Shown here in pieces: positions 1-9,016 of a stretch of 13,106 nt of DNA. Source of the DNA: Ettlia oleoabundans (lineage: Eukaryota; Chlorophyta; Chlorophyceae; Chlamydomonadales); NCBI GenBank assembly GCA_019693395.1, contig JAAMXP010002881.1, positions 1 through 13,106 of the forward strand, in the 5' to 3' direction. A program made the position numbers and the translations under genes. Numbering within the stretch: position 1 is the stretch's first letter; every line of letters starts with the position of its first letter. A model generated the notes under the pieces. That model ran no database searches. It was given only the letters and a program-made list of their open reading frames with translations, and was not told the origin of the DNA.

Positions 1-233
1 CGGGGGAGGGGGGCGCGCACGCAACAATCAATGAACAAGGCAGCTTGGGTGGAAGCAGTCCGTCCCTAAAACCAAGGTTTCGCCCGGAGGCAGCCCATCA
101 GACCCGAATCTTCATCCACCCTCACCTAGCATTATCCACAAGCATATGCCAACATTCCCCCGCCATTTGCAGCCCTTTATTAGAGCATAGAGCATTTTGT
201 TACACCCAGTCAAGAGAGGGGTGGCAAGCTTGC
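1..233 (-). other. Probable intron of the RUS gene at the left edge
   Basis: On the minus strand this stretch follows the last recognisable RUS exon and holds no further segment resembling the family. The RUS domain is not finished at this point, so at least one more exon should lie beyond base 1. The donor is either a GC site at 233 (AG|GCAAGC) or a GT site near 203 (TGG|GTGTAA). The final bases towards the edge are pyrimidine-rich on the minus strand, as expected near an acceptor. Apart from this I see nothing in it. Confidence 0.5.
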
Positions 234-1853
234 CTGAGCTCCAACGCGGCTCCTGTCTCCATCAACACGTCACCCGCCAGCCGGAACTGCTTCAGCTCGC
301 AGTCTAGCTCGCGACCCCTGCAACCAAAGTGTGGCATGCCGGCAAACAAGATTCTGTGACAGCAAGGGAACACATCCGCAGCGGTGGTGTCCAAATGAGT
401 CCTCAGGCCCACAAATGGACGGGCGTAACTGGCTGGCCCTGCAACTGTCTGCCGGTCGTGCACAGGCCTGCGTTCTTGAACCCCTGCTTGCAACCCCTCT
501 CTGCTTTGTATTAGGCACAGGCTGGCGCACTAACCAGCGTGCAAAGAGGAAGCGGCCCATGCGCCCCGCGCCGTCCTTCAACACCCAGTTGATAGCGGCT
601 GCCGCCTCGCTGCTGCGCTTGTTAGCCACGCCCAGGGAGGACAGCAGGCTGCGGGTGGTGAACACGCTGATAGCACCTGCCACAGAAATGCAGCTAAGGT
701 GAAGGAAAACATAAAAATGCAGGACAGCACGGGGCAGGAGAGGAAGTTGCGGGCAGGCTGCGGGAAACGTGGGAAAAGGCAGAACACAGCAGGCAATTCC
801 AGCACGGCAGTGCAGTACGGCAGTGGCAAACAGATGCTGCTTTGCCAAGTGTGTAGACCCTTACTCTGCAGAGGCAGAGGTATAAAAACAAGCATTGGTG
901 CAGAACCGAGCTCTACAGGCGCACCGCCGAAGAAGTACTGCACGCCTCGCCAGAACATATAGTCGCTGTACTGAGGCGCCACCGAGTGTGGGTAGCCCTG
1001 AGGCAACAGGTAGTCAGCCAGAGCGTCCCCAATGCGCTGCCGGTGCCGCACCACATCGTCAACTATTTCAAATCCGGCTGCGCCTGCTGCGCCTGCTGCT
1101 GCTGTCCTGGATGCTCCCGACGTGCCTGCTGCAATGCTTGCTGCCGTATGATCGTCCGCTTTCTGTCTGTACACCCGCCGCTTCCCCTTGGTGTATTCCA
1201 CACACACTACTCCAGGGTCTTTAGTTTTGGCTTCTGCGGCCGCTGCTACTTCCGCAATGGGTGCCGCTGGCGTTAGCCCTGGCACTTCCGGGGAGCCGCC
1301 ACCTGGGCGGAGCAGCCTCCACACACCTCCATGCCGCTTTACTGCCGAATCTTGCAATCCTTGCACCGCCTGCTGCTGCTCCTGCTGTGCAGTTGCCACG
1401 TTGTGAATGCCTGCCGCTGCAGCAGCCAGCACAGCAGGCGCCGAGGAAGGTAGGGCCTGCACAACAGCAGCACCTGGATTTAAAGCGTGGCAAGGTAAAG
1501 TGCAAACAGAAAACCAACTGGTTGTTGCACAGATTGTTGCTTGGTGATGATTATATCCCCCTGCCAGAGCATGTCATCCTGTCGCATGCATTAGAACACA
1601 CATACCTTGCTAATGCCGCCGCTCGCTATCGAGGCAAAAGGAAGGCGTGCCGCCGCCTGTTCAACATTGTGCTGTAGCTGCCGCCGGTTGTTTTCAAGCG
1701 CATTGAGCACTTGTCCTACTGCTGCAAGTCCTATGAGTAGCAGGGAGGCAGGGAGCCGCGCGGTAAAACAGGAGCCGCTAGGACAGAAACTTGGGTTGGC
1801 CGCATTGACCCACCTGTGGGCGCGGATTCCCTCTTCCTGCCGGATCCTTTCAT
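234..1853 (-). CDS. RUS family protein (ROOT UVB SENSITIVE, DUF647), 3' end off window
   Basis: Exons read on the minus strand are 1853-1814, 1730-1606, 1456-925, 676-535 and 317-234 (the last may run to about 204), giving about 307 residues. The phases join correctly (1, 0, 1, 2). The spliced DUF647 core reads in order YLLPQGYPHSVAPQYSDYMF, GVQYFFGGAISVFTTRSLL, AINWVLKDGAGRMGRFLFAR and LDCELKQFRLAGDVLMETGA, matching the known family pattern of a 'LPxGYPxSVxPxY' entry, a 'KDGxGxxGR' loop and 'LDCxxKQWRLxAD'. Two N-terminal exons and an Ala-rich linker precede the core. Family members in plants (RUS1 to RUS6) are plastid or membrane associated; RUS1 and RUS2 act in early UV-B responses and vitamin B6-related physiology. 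Which RUS this is cannot be told here. The rest of the domain, including its hydrophobic C-terminal part, is missing only because the window ends. The start at 1853 is uncertain: the same frame stays open upstream to an ATG at 2093, so a longer N-terminus is possible. The gene is divergent from UTP4. Confidence 0.85.
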
Positions 1854-2797
1854 GATGGTGCCGCGCAAGACGTTCACAAGCCGGCTCGCATTTCTGGCAC
1901 TGCTAGGAATTGAGTCAAACGAGGCTGCCGCGACGCTTAAGATGATGTGTATTGAGCAATCAAAATAGACAAGACGAAGATGAAGTAATGAAAAGAGCCT
2001 TTCATCCGCCTTTGCTGCCTCGCTGGCGCCAGTCAGCATCCGCTTTTTCTGAAAAAGCAGAGTTTTGACTGTGCATTGGTAGCCCCAGAACATGAGTGTG
2101 CCTCATGCTGGACCTTTCGTACCCAATTCCTTGGCTGGGCTGCACATCGCAGTTCGCATACACACACAAATACGGTTGCTGTCAACGAGCCCCCGTCCAC
2201 ACTTCATGCTGTTGTATGCATGAGTTACGAAACCGTGATACATTATTGTTGACACTGTACAAACACAAAGTTCATTCGTTTTGCATAAAACGCGGCACCC
2301 AAGGGAGCATGAAATGCCCTTTTCGGTGCACTGCAGTGCAGGCCAGCACAGGCGGTCGAACGTCGCCAATGTTAGTTCAACATGAAGCAAGCTTGCAGGC
2401 GTGCGCCTTGGTAGCCAAGTAATGGGTCAATTCGTGAGCATACCCTTTTGGGCAAAGATTGATCCACTTTTGTATCACCAGCACGGCCCCAGCAGCAGTC
2501 ATGCTGACAGGGCAGTACGCTGGCGGCCACTGCTGCAGTACACGCAAAGCCATGCATGCCCCCTGGGATGCATGCATTGATGAATGATTGAGCTGTGTTC
2601 GTGATATCCACACTTGGGGTAGCTGGCGGCTTGCATGCCGAGCTGCATGCGCGGGTCTTGTGCTAGCTCGCATTTACAGCAGCTTGTCGTATCACGCTGT
2701 TCTCCCATCCTTACATCGTAATCAGTGTTTGTTGAGGGCTCGCTCCGACCCTCGCATCGCCTCGGCCGCACCCCTTTGCCCGGTTCCTCCAGCGGCA
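1854..2797. promoter_or_regulatory. Divergent intergenic region between RUS and UTP4
   Basis: This 944-base stretch lies between the two start codons and must hold the promoters and 5' UTRs of both genes. It is visibly more AT-rich than the flanking exons. No clear TATA box at a convincing distance was found; a weak AT-rich patch (GCATAAAA) lies near 2282 on the plus strand. Part of 1854-2093 may be coding for the RUS N-terminus, because its frame is open there. The UTP4-proximal part carries the GCATGC cluster listed separately. Confidence 0.45.
2551..2650. repeat. Cluster of four GCATGC / ATGCATGCAT palindromes upstream of UTP4
   Basis: GCATGC occurs at 2554, 2570, 2633 and 2645, and the second copy sits in the 10-base palindrome ATGCATGCAT at 2568-2577. 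The cluster is about 150 to 250 bases before the UTP4 start codon. CATGCA is the core of the plant RY element bound by B3 proteins, but no such role is shown here. The hexamer is common over the whole window, so the cluster may only reflect genome composition. Confidence 0.4.
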
Positions 2798-5700
2798 ATG
2801 CCGGCAGAGCGGGGCTCCAAGCGGGCACGCACGATGAACGGGGCCTCTGCAGGCGTGGTGGCGCTGCATAGGAGCCGGTTCGTGGAGTGGCAGCCAGCAG
2901 GGGTTGTGGCGCTGGCAGCCAGCGGCGACGGCAGTGTGGTGGCAGCAGCGCGAGAGGATGGCGATATAGAGCTTTATGAGACGGCTACGAATCACTGCTT
3001 TCAGGTTGGTTTCTTGGCATGAAGCTGCACCAAGCGCCTGCTGCTCAAGACATGCCAAACCTGCTGCTCTGTGCCTCCAGGTCCTCATTTGTTGCTAGGC
3101 TGCTAAGATGTGGGCTGTGTGTTGAGTGCCAGCACTGATTCAGCCAGCTTGTCTTAACATAAGCGTCCAGCCGTCATGCTTCTACCCGCCATGCTTCTAC
3201 GAAGTAGAGAAGTGGCCGCAGTGGATTCAACCAGTCTGGTTGGCAGCCAGAGTCGCATGTTGTGTTGTGAGGTGTCAGATGTGGCAGCGCAGGACAGGAA
3301 GTTAGTCATCGTCTGACACTGAATGCCTCCCACCATCACCTCCACCATGCTTGCAGCGCGTGCCTGGTCACAAGGACAGCTGCCTGACCTGCGTTGCATT
3401 AGTTGATGAGGAAGAAAGCAAGGGCGGCGTGACCAGCCGCCTTTTTAGTAGCGGCCTGGATGGCGCTCTCATTGAGTGGGATGTGGAGCAGCGGCAACCT
3501 GTGGGCCCAGCAGCCGACTCGCTGGGGGGCGCGGTGTGGCAGCTGGCACCGGAGCCCGGCGCCTGCGTCAAGTCAGGTGTGTGTGTGTGTGTGTGTTGGG
3601 CACGTTACTGAGAGGGTACAGCATCGCTGCTGCCATAAATGCTGCAACATAACGTTCCTAACTCACTTTCCTCGCCACCTTTATGTTGTCCCCTTCCTGC
3701 ACGCAAACCCGAAACCCACATTCCTCTGTCCCTGCGGCATGCAGATTCAGGCGTGCGCATTGCAGCAGCCTGCGATGATGGCTGTGCCCGCATCTTCCTT
3801 GCTGAAGCTGGGGTGCCCGGGCTGACCTACCACCGCTCCCTGCCTCGCGTGGAGGGCCGCACACTGGCTGTCGCATGGCACCCATCTGGCCAGGTCCTAG
3901 CAACCGCTGGCACAGATGGCTGCATACACCTTTGGAACATTGCGACAGCCCAGGAGATGCTGCGCATCACTGCGGGGGATGGCAGTGGCGCCGCCAGCAG
4001 GCGGGAGTCGTGCGTATGGGCGCTGCTGGTGCTGCCAGATGGCACCATTGTCAGGTGGGCCACCTGCCCGCGTGATCTGGTTTGGTCAGGAGCTTTGTCT
4101 TGTGTTGATGCCTATGGTGTGTCAAGTGGAAGCTTTTCCCTGATTCAACCAAGCTGCCGCAACAGAGGCGCCCCCCTGGGTGACGGCAGTCCCCCAGGCT
4201 TGAACGCTCCATGCCAGGTGCCGGCTTTGCAGCCGCCTGTTCATTTCCTCCCTGCCTTGCCCGCCTCATCCCCGCCACCTGTCCCATGCCGCCCCGTCTT
4301 GCATGCTGCAGCGGCGACAGCAGCGGCAACGTGCAGTTCTGGGATGGGCGTTTTGGCACGCTGCTGTCTCGCTTCTCGCAGCACCAGGCAGACGTGCTGC
4401 AGCTGGCGGCATCACCCGACGGCAACATGGTCTTTGCAGCAGGTGGGCTGCTCTTGATGTTGCTGGGCTGGGTGGCTGTCTGAGCTGTATCCTGCGCCCA
4501 CCCGCCCACCCGCCCACCCGCAAATGTCATGGTTACCATGCTCAGCATGTGTGCTGTGGCACGATTATTCAACACTGCCGCCATCGGTGCCTATCCCCAT
4601 CGCCCTGCTGCCGTGTTTGATGCGGATTGCTACGCATTCCCCCTTTATTGCAGGTGTGGACCCTCAGGTATCTCTCTTTCACCGCCTTGACAACACCGGC
4701 AGCAGCGGCAGGCAGCAGCCCTGGGCCTATCTGTCCAGCAAAAGACCGCACTCGCACGACGTGCGGGCCATGTGTGTGGCGGCCGGCAAAGGCCTGGGCG
4801 AGGGGGCGCGGCTGTTCACGGGGGGCAATGACACGCAGCTGTTCAATCACTCGGTGGCACGCTATCAAAAGGCAAGTGCAAGGAGAGGGTGGGGTGCCAG
4901 ATTTGGGCCAGCTGGCGCTATCTGGCTTTCCATTCTGGTCCAACACTGTTGTTGACTCGCAAGCAAGCGCCGCGTCGCTGCAAACTAGGGAGCTGCAGAA
5001 AGGACTGGGCTCTTGACCTACTTGAACCTTGCTGGAGGTTTGATTGCCTGCGCTGCTCCATGGGTAACGCACTGCCCTGCTCTTCACTGCAGGAGCACCC
5101 TGTGCGCGTGAACCCCGGTCCACAGCTGCCGGTGCTGCAAGTGGCGACCCCCGAGCAGCCTGCAATGGGGGCGGATGAGGTGGAGCCACCTGCCTCCTGG
5201 CTCATGTGTGCACAGCGCACAGAGATAGACCTATGGCAGCTGGCTGAGCCGGCAGTGCATGCACTGACGCAGGGGGCCCTGCCTGAGGAGGGCGGGCTGC
5301 TGCCGGCAGCTGCGCCGCCCGAGCATCTGCTGCGTGTGACTGCGTCGTCTGGTCGCCACGTCAGCTCAGCATGCGTGTCACGGGACGGACGCTGGCTGGC
5401 GTACTCGGATGTGCAGCGGGTCAGCTGCCTGGAGCTGGAGCAGCGGGAAGCTGACGAGCAGGTGCCAGAGGATTATGTGATGCCAGTACCGCTGCCGCTA
5501 CCGGCAGACCTGCCGCCCGCCTGCCACCTGGCATTCCGCCCAGACTCAGACCAGCTTATTGCTTGTGCTGCTGACGGCACGCTGCGGCTAGTCAGCCTGA
5601 CAGCCTGCCAGCAGCACCAGCGTGCGGCTGCTGGGATGGCCAATGGCGTGGGTAGCAGTGGCGGTGGTAGAGAGGCGGTACAGGTGCTGCGTGCGCTGCA

Positions 5701-6879
5701 TGACCTGCAGTACAAGTCCTCGCTGAGGCGGGACCGTCAGCGTAGCGCAGCGCGGCGGCTCATGCCCACAGTTGAGCTGATGGCTGTCAGCCCCGATGGC
5801 AGGTGCGTCTCTCAGCACAAGCCACAGCAGCTATCCATTCCCCCGGTGTGGCTGTATTGCTGGCCGCTCAGCTCTCCCCTCATTTTTGCTGCGAACTTGG
5901 GCATGACGGGTGACATTGTCTGCCAATCGCTGCGCGCTTGCCGCACTTGTGTTTCATTATCTAACACACATGCATGTTATGCCTTAACCCATTTGAAATC
6001 CATCCTTGCCGCAGCTGGCTTGCGGCGGTGGTGCGCCAGCGTGTGCACCTGCTCAACCTGTCCACACATAAACTGGCGCATACGCTGCCCCCGCTAGCTG
6101 ACCCGCAGCCGCACATCACCGCAGTCGCTTTTACGGCGGATGGCAACCAGGTTGTGGTGGCAGCAGCAAGCCACCAAGTAGCAACCTTTAGCGTGCACAG
6201 CGGGCAGCCCAGCGAGTGGACGCAGCAGTACGGCAGCAGCCTGCCCCCCAAGCTACTTCGCATGCCGGGCATCATCACTAGCATAGCCTCCTGCCCAGCC
6301 GCACCCACCAGCCTCTTCCTTGCATCCAGCGAGGCCTGCTGCCACCTGGACATGGCAGCGCCCCTGGCGGGTGACTCTGACAGCAGCGGCAGCCGTAAAC
6401 GGAGGCGCGTGAAGCCGGTGCTTGCAACAGAGCTGCCGGGCGCCAATTGCCGCATGATATATTGCTCTGACCCTGTGCTGCACGCAGCCTACATGGGACC
6501 AGATGCGCTGCTTGTGGTGAGTACAATGCTACGTTTGTCCAAACATTCCATACGCTTCGGTTGTTGCTCGCTAGTTGGTGCACCCGCGTCGATCGCTGTT
6601 GGTGCTGCTGTTGTTGCCTCTGGGGTGGTGAGCAGAGGCGCCTAGCTGTGATGAATATCATGGTCTGCTTTCTTTCAATGCTGTCCTGCACAATTGTCTC
6701 AAGCTGCGTGTGCCTAAATTTTTTGTTGCACTTGGGACGCCACGAAGTTGACCAGTAGCTTAGCATGCACGGGTTGACTTTTTCCGACTGTTCACTGCCT
6801 GTTGCAGGTGGAGCGGCCGTGGTCCGAGGTCTATAAGAAGATAGCAGCGCCCATGTACCGCCACCGGTATGGCACCTGA
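2798..6879 (+). CDS. UTP4: UTP4/Cirhin, WD40 protein of the small-subunit processome
   Basis: Eight exons: 2798-3004, 3357-3576, 3745-4054, 4312-4442, 4654-4871, 5093-5802, 6015-6516 and 6808-6879. They join in phase to 2370 bases, 789 residues, close to yeast (776) and longer than human (686) Utp4. In these families the protein belongs to the t-UTP/UTP-A subcomplex, which binds pre-18S rRNA early in the nucleolus. The order of recognisable segments follows the family: [19 protein letters not shown] at the N-terminus, [61 protein letters not shown] with [10 protein letters not shown], then a second propeller with [11 protein letters not shown] and [20 protein letters not shown], and the diagnostic C-terminal tail [16 protein letters not shown] ending in RYGT. 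A basic cluster RKRRRVK near residue 726 could be a nuclear signal. The start has a good context (GCGGCAATGCC) and gives an N-terminus of expected length; the frame is open upstream without homology. Intron 5 is GC-AG. The gene converges with the F-box gene. Confidence 0.93.
3175..3200 (+). repeat. Short direct repeat CATGCTTCTAC in UTP4 intron 1
   Basis: The 11-mer CATGCTTCTAC occurs at 3175-3185 and again at 3190-3200, and the second copy runs into a small inverted pair (CTAC-GAA-GTAG, 3197-3207). It lies inside intron 1 (3005-3356), the longest intron of the gene. No function is evident. Confidence 0.5.
3577..3596 (+). repeat. (GT)10 microsatellite forming the 5' splice site of UTP4 intron 2
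   Basis: Ten GT units follow directly after the exon 2 end (AAGTCAG|). The first GT is the donor required by phase, because exon 3 starts at 3745 with two bases that complete an Asp codon. Every later GT in the tract is a possible competing donor, shifted by two bases each. Confidence 0.9.
4496..4519. repeat. Three tandem copies of GCCCACCC in UTP4 intron 4
   Basis: The octamer GCCCACCC is repeated three times without change. On the minus strand, which is the template strand of UTP4, it gives six runs of GGG and so meets the simple rule for a G-quadruplex. It is inside intron 4 (4443-4653). Confidence 0.8.
4872..5092 (+). other. GC-AG intron (UTP4 intron 5)
   Basis: The exon ends CAAAAG|GCAAGT, the known consensus for GC donors, and the acceptor is CACTGCAG|GAG. 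Splicing here joins VARYQK to EHPVRVNP in phase 0. The nearest GT dinucleotides downstream (4876, 4889, 4894) add 4, 17 or 22 bases and break the frame; the first in-frame one (4938) is a poor donor and would add 22 residues that the family lacks. The GC donor is therefore the best reading. Confidence 0.8.
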
Positions 6880-7186
6880 CATTGAAGGTCCCGCAAGTGA
6901 TTACAGCCACCCTCCCTTCTATTCGTGCAAAAGTTGAGCGTGATGGACTGCCATTGCTGACCGGAGATGCCCGTGAGGTACTTGTCATATATGTGACACC
7001 CGACTGCGACTGTGCAAGGAATGATGTACAGATGACCAGGTGGCAGTTCAGGGCTGTGCCAGGTTGGGGAACGCAAGGGTAGCGGCATGCAGGTATGAGC
7101 ACCACAGCGCACAGTAACTGAGAGCTGCGTTCTCGATTGGAAACAGGCACCAAGAAAGCCAACTGGTGTTACCAAAGTTTGGCCGC
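6880..7186. other. Convergent 3' region of UTP4 and the F-box gene
   Basis: These 307 bases separate the UTP4 stop (6877-6879) from the F-box stop (7187-7189) and must hold both 3' UTRs. On the minus strand a TGTAA, the usual green-algal polyadenylation signal, lies at 6905-6901, 282 bases past the F-box stop and only 22 bases from the UTP4 stop. No TGTAA is present for UTP4 within this region; the next plus-strand copy is at 7512-7516, inside F-box intron 3. No further gene is seen. Confidence 0.5.
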
Positions 7187-8497
7187 CTAGCGCCCTAGAA
7201 AACCGCTCAACCTCTGCGCCAGCCTGTTGATCATCCTCTGAGGCTGTTCTACCAACCTGCTGCCGCCCTGCCCCGGCCGGCGGTACAGCTGCGCGTTTGA
7301 ACAGTGTGGCTGACGGATCAGGCGCACGCTGTCAAACACGATATTTTGCTTCCAGTTGCCCGTCAGGGACTCGAAACGAACATACATGGTGCAGGGCGTT
7401 GATACATTGAAGGGTTCCCCCATAACCTCAAACCAGGAGTCTGCTGCCTGCAATGGGCACACGGGGACAATGGCCAGAGATCGGGATCAGCATTCTTGAG
7501 TTGCAGGCCCTTGTAACGGCTGCCGAACCATGTGCTCAAGTCCCAGCAAATAGACCATTCACAGTGTGCCGCAAGAATATGTAGGGTTTCCGTGGCTAGC
7601 TGGACGACGAGGTGGCAATGCAGCGCTGGAGCAGACACTCACACCTGGTCAGACAGGGCTCTGATGGTGTCCCAGACCACCACTGTTGAACTCTCGCCGC
7701 CCCCAAGCCCCCCATCACGCTGCTGTTGCATGTAGTCCTCATCGTCTGCAGTGCCCCCGGTAGGCACCTCGCTGACGGAGGTGATGGGCTCCTGTCGTGC
7801 AATCAGAATGGCCTGGTCCAGCGAGGCATATGGCTGCGCACACACAACGGGCCAGTGTGTTTGGGAAGAATTGCATCTGCTTCAATGCGGGCATGCACGC
7901 GTGTCGCTCGCTAAGCGTTTGCTGTGTGCACACGTTGTGCTTGCTCACCTCCAGCCGCATGCGCCAGGCCAGCTGATAGCAACCTGGCAGAACGCCTGGG
8001 AACCGCCCAGCTAGCTCCAGCCAGCAGACAAATCGCAGCCTGATGACTGAGCCAAATGTGCTGGTAGGGTCCGCGGCTGCCTATGGCAGCAGACAGGGCC
8101 CAGGAGCGGATAGTGAGGGTTGACCACAGAAGGCATCCGCATGAGGCAGGCACCATGTTTGCAACGTGCAACAAGAGGTAGCGCAGGTCACCTGCAGATA
8201 CTCTCCGTTGAGCCAAATTATGGTCTCCAGCTCCGAAACGGGCTGAGTGAGCTCGGCAAGCTGGCGGAAACGCTTGGCCGGGCCCACTTCTGCGGAAGCT
8301 GCAGAGGCGGCATCAGGTTGGCTGGTTGCAGCAGCTGAACCAAAGCGCTGCTGCAAGATCTGCGACCATAGCGCAGCATTTTGCTCAACCAACAAGGCGT
8401 GCCAGAACTTGGACACACGGCTCAAGGAGACCAGGTCTCGCTCGTCCCAAAGGAAACAAGCAATGTGTGCTGCCGTGCTCTCATCCAGGAAATCCAT
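7187..8497 (-). CDS. F-box protein with phloem-protein-2-like C-terminal domain
   Basis: Four exons on the minus strand, 8497-8192, 8080-7949, 7833-7645 and 7447-7187, all joined in phase 0, give 295 residues and a TAG stop. The N-terminus is a typical F-box: FLDESTAAHIACFLWDERDL followed by VSLSRVSKFWHALLVEQNAA, so the product should bind a SKP1-like partner and act as the substrate receptor of an SCF ubiquitin ligase. After a variable linker, exons 2 to 4 resemble the PP2/Nictaba-like domain of plant F-box-PP2 proteins: VIRLRFVCWLELAGRF, LPGCYQLAWRMRLE, SSTVVVWDTI, then DSWFEVMGEPFNV and GNWKQNIVFDSVRLIRQP, which matches the family's 'DGWMEIELGEF ... GNWK.GLIV.G.E.RP' ending. The last 40 or so residues are basic and Arg/Gln-rich. 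The PP2 assignment is weaker than the F-box one; a related jelly-roll domain is the alternative. The start at 8497 puts the F-box at the very N-terminus, as is usual, and a stop lies upstream in the same frame. A second ORF overlaps this start (see 8481-8651). Confidence 0.8.
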
Positions 8498-8651
8498 AGT
8501 GCTGCCAAGACTGACTAGAAGGGCTGCGCCTGCCAACAAGGGCTTTCAGCAGCGGAGGGAGCAAGGCGGTCCAGTTGTCGCCACCCTGGCGGGCTATGTC
8601 GTGGAGGTCAAAGCCAGGTGCGTGAACAGCTCTTATTGTAACGCCTAACAT
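8481..8651 (-). other. 56-codon upstream ORF overlapping the F-box start
   Basis: An ATG at 8651 opens a frame of 56 codons ending with TGA at 8483-8481, past the F-box ATG at 8497 and in another frame. The predicted peptide starts MLGVTIRAVHAPGFDLHDIA and continues with GGDNWTALLPPLLKALVG, so its composition looks protein-like. It could be an overlapping upstream ORF that lowers F-box translation, an undetected first coding exon joined by splicing, or chance. No family was recognised. Confidence 0.35.
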
Positions 8652-9016
8652 AGCGCTTTCCTTAAGACACGCCCTGAAGGCTGCTGGAACCCTGCTGACC
8701 GACGATCCCTTTCGTCACCTCTCCCCCGGCGCCCCGTCCCCTTCTCAACCTTTCCTGATCAAGCAGTCGATCAAGTATAAGGTGAGGGTTTCAGCTCCCT
8801 GTGTTCAAGTGCCTCGGCGCCACATCATGGAGTTTCGAGGGATCAGGCCGGCTCTCTTCCAGGGGGCAGGCATTGGTGGACCACCGGAGGCTGCTATGGG
8901 TTACCGCGCTCGCACCGCGGCTGTCGGTGCTCCACCCGCACGACCGCAGTATGACCCGCCAGTGTGTGCCACCGCACCCTCCTGCAGAAAGTTTGCCTGC
9001 AGCCAGCCCAGCAGCC
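8652..9016. promoter_or_regulatory. Divergent region between F-box gene and export-adaptor gene, with probable 5' UTR intron
   Basis: The stretch upstream of both start codons is pyrimidine-rich around 8710-8755 and contains a GTATAAG at 8775-8781. AAG|GTGAGG at 8779-8787 is a strong splice donor, and good acceptors occur at 8987 (CTCCTGCAG) and 9002 (TTTGCCTGCAG). A 5' UTR intron of about 206 or 221 bases ending just before the export-adaptor ATG is therefore likely. GATCAAG is repeated at about 8757 and 8769. No other gene is seen. Confidence 0.4.

Noticed and set aside
891..897. TATAAAA on the plus strand
   Set aside because: It lies inside a RUS intron (924-677) with no plus-strand gene downstream.
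1544..1550. GTGATGA resembling a box C of a C/D snoRNA within a RUS intron
   Set aside because: It is on the strand opposite to the gene and no box D or terminal stem was found at a suitable distance.
4889..6097. A single open frame of about 400 codons on the plus strand
   Set aside because: It reads through UTP4 exon 6 plus parts of introns 5 and 6; only 5093-5802 has family similarity, and splice phase requires the introns.
6278..7162. Long minus-strand open frame of about 294 codons opposite the UTP4 3' end
   Set aside because: It is antisense to UTP4 exons 7 and 8 and intron 7, has no recognisable domain and is explained by codon bias of the GC-rich exon.
7363..7638. Protein-like minus-strand frame inside F-box intron 3 (CEWSICWDLSTWFGSRYKG)
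   Set aside because: Using it would break the phase-0 junction between 7645 and 7447, which joins the PP2-like segments directly.
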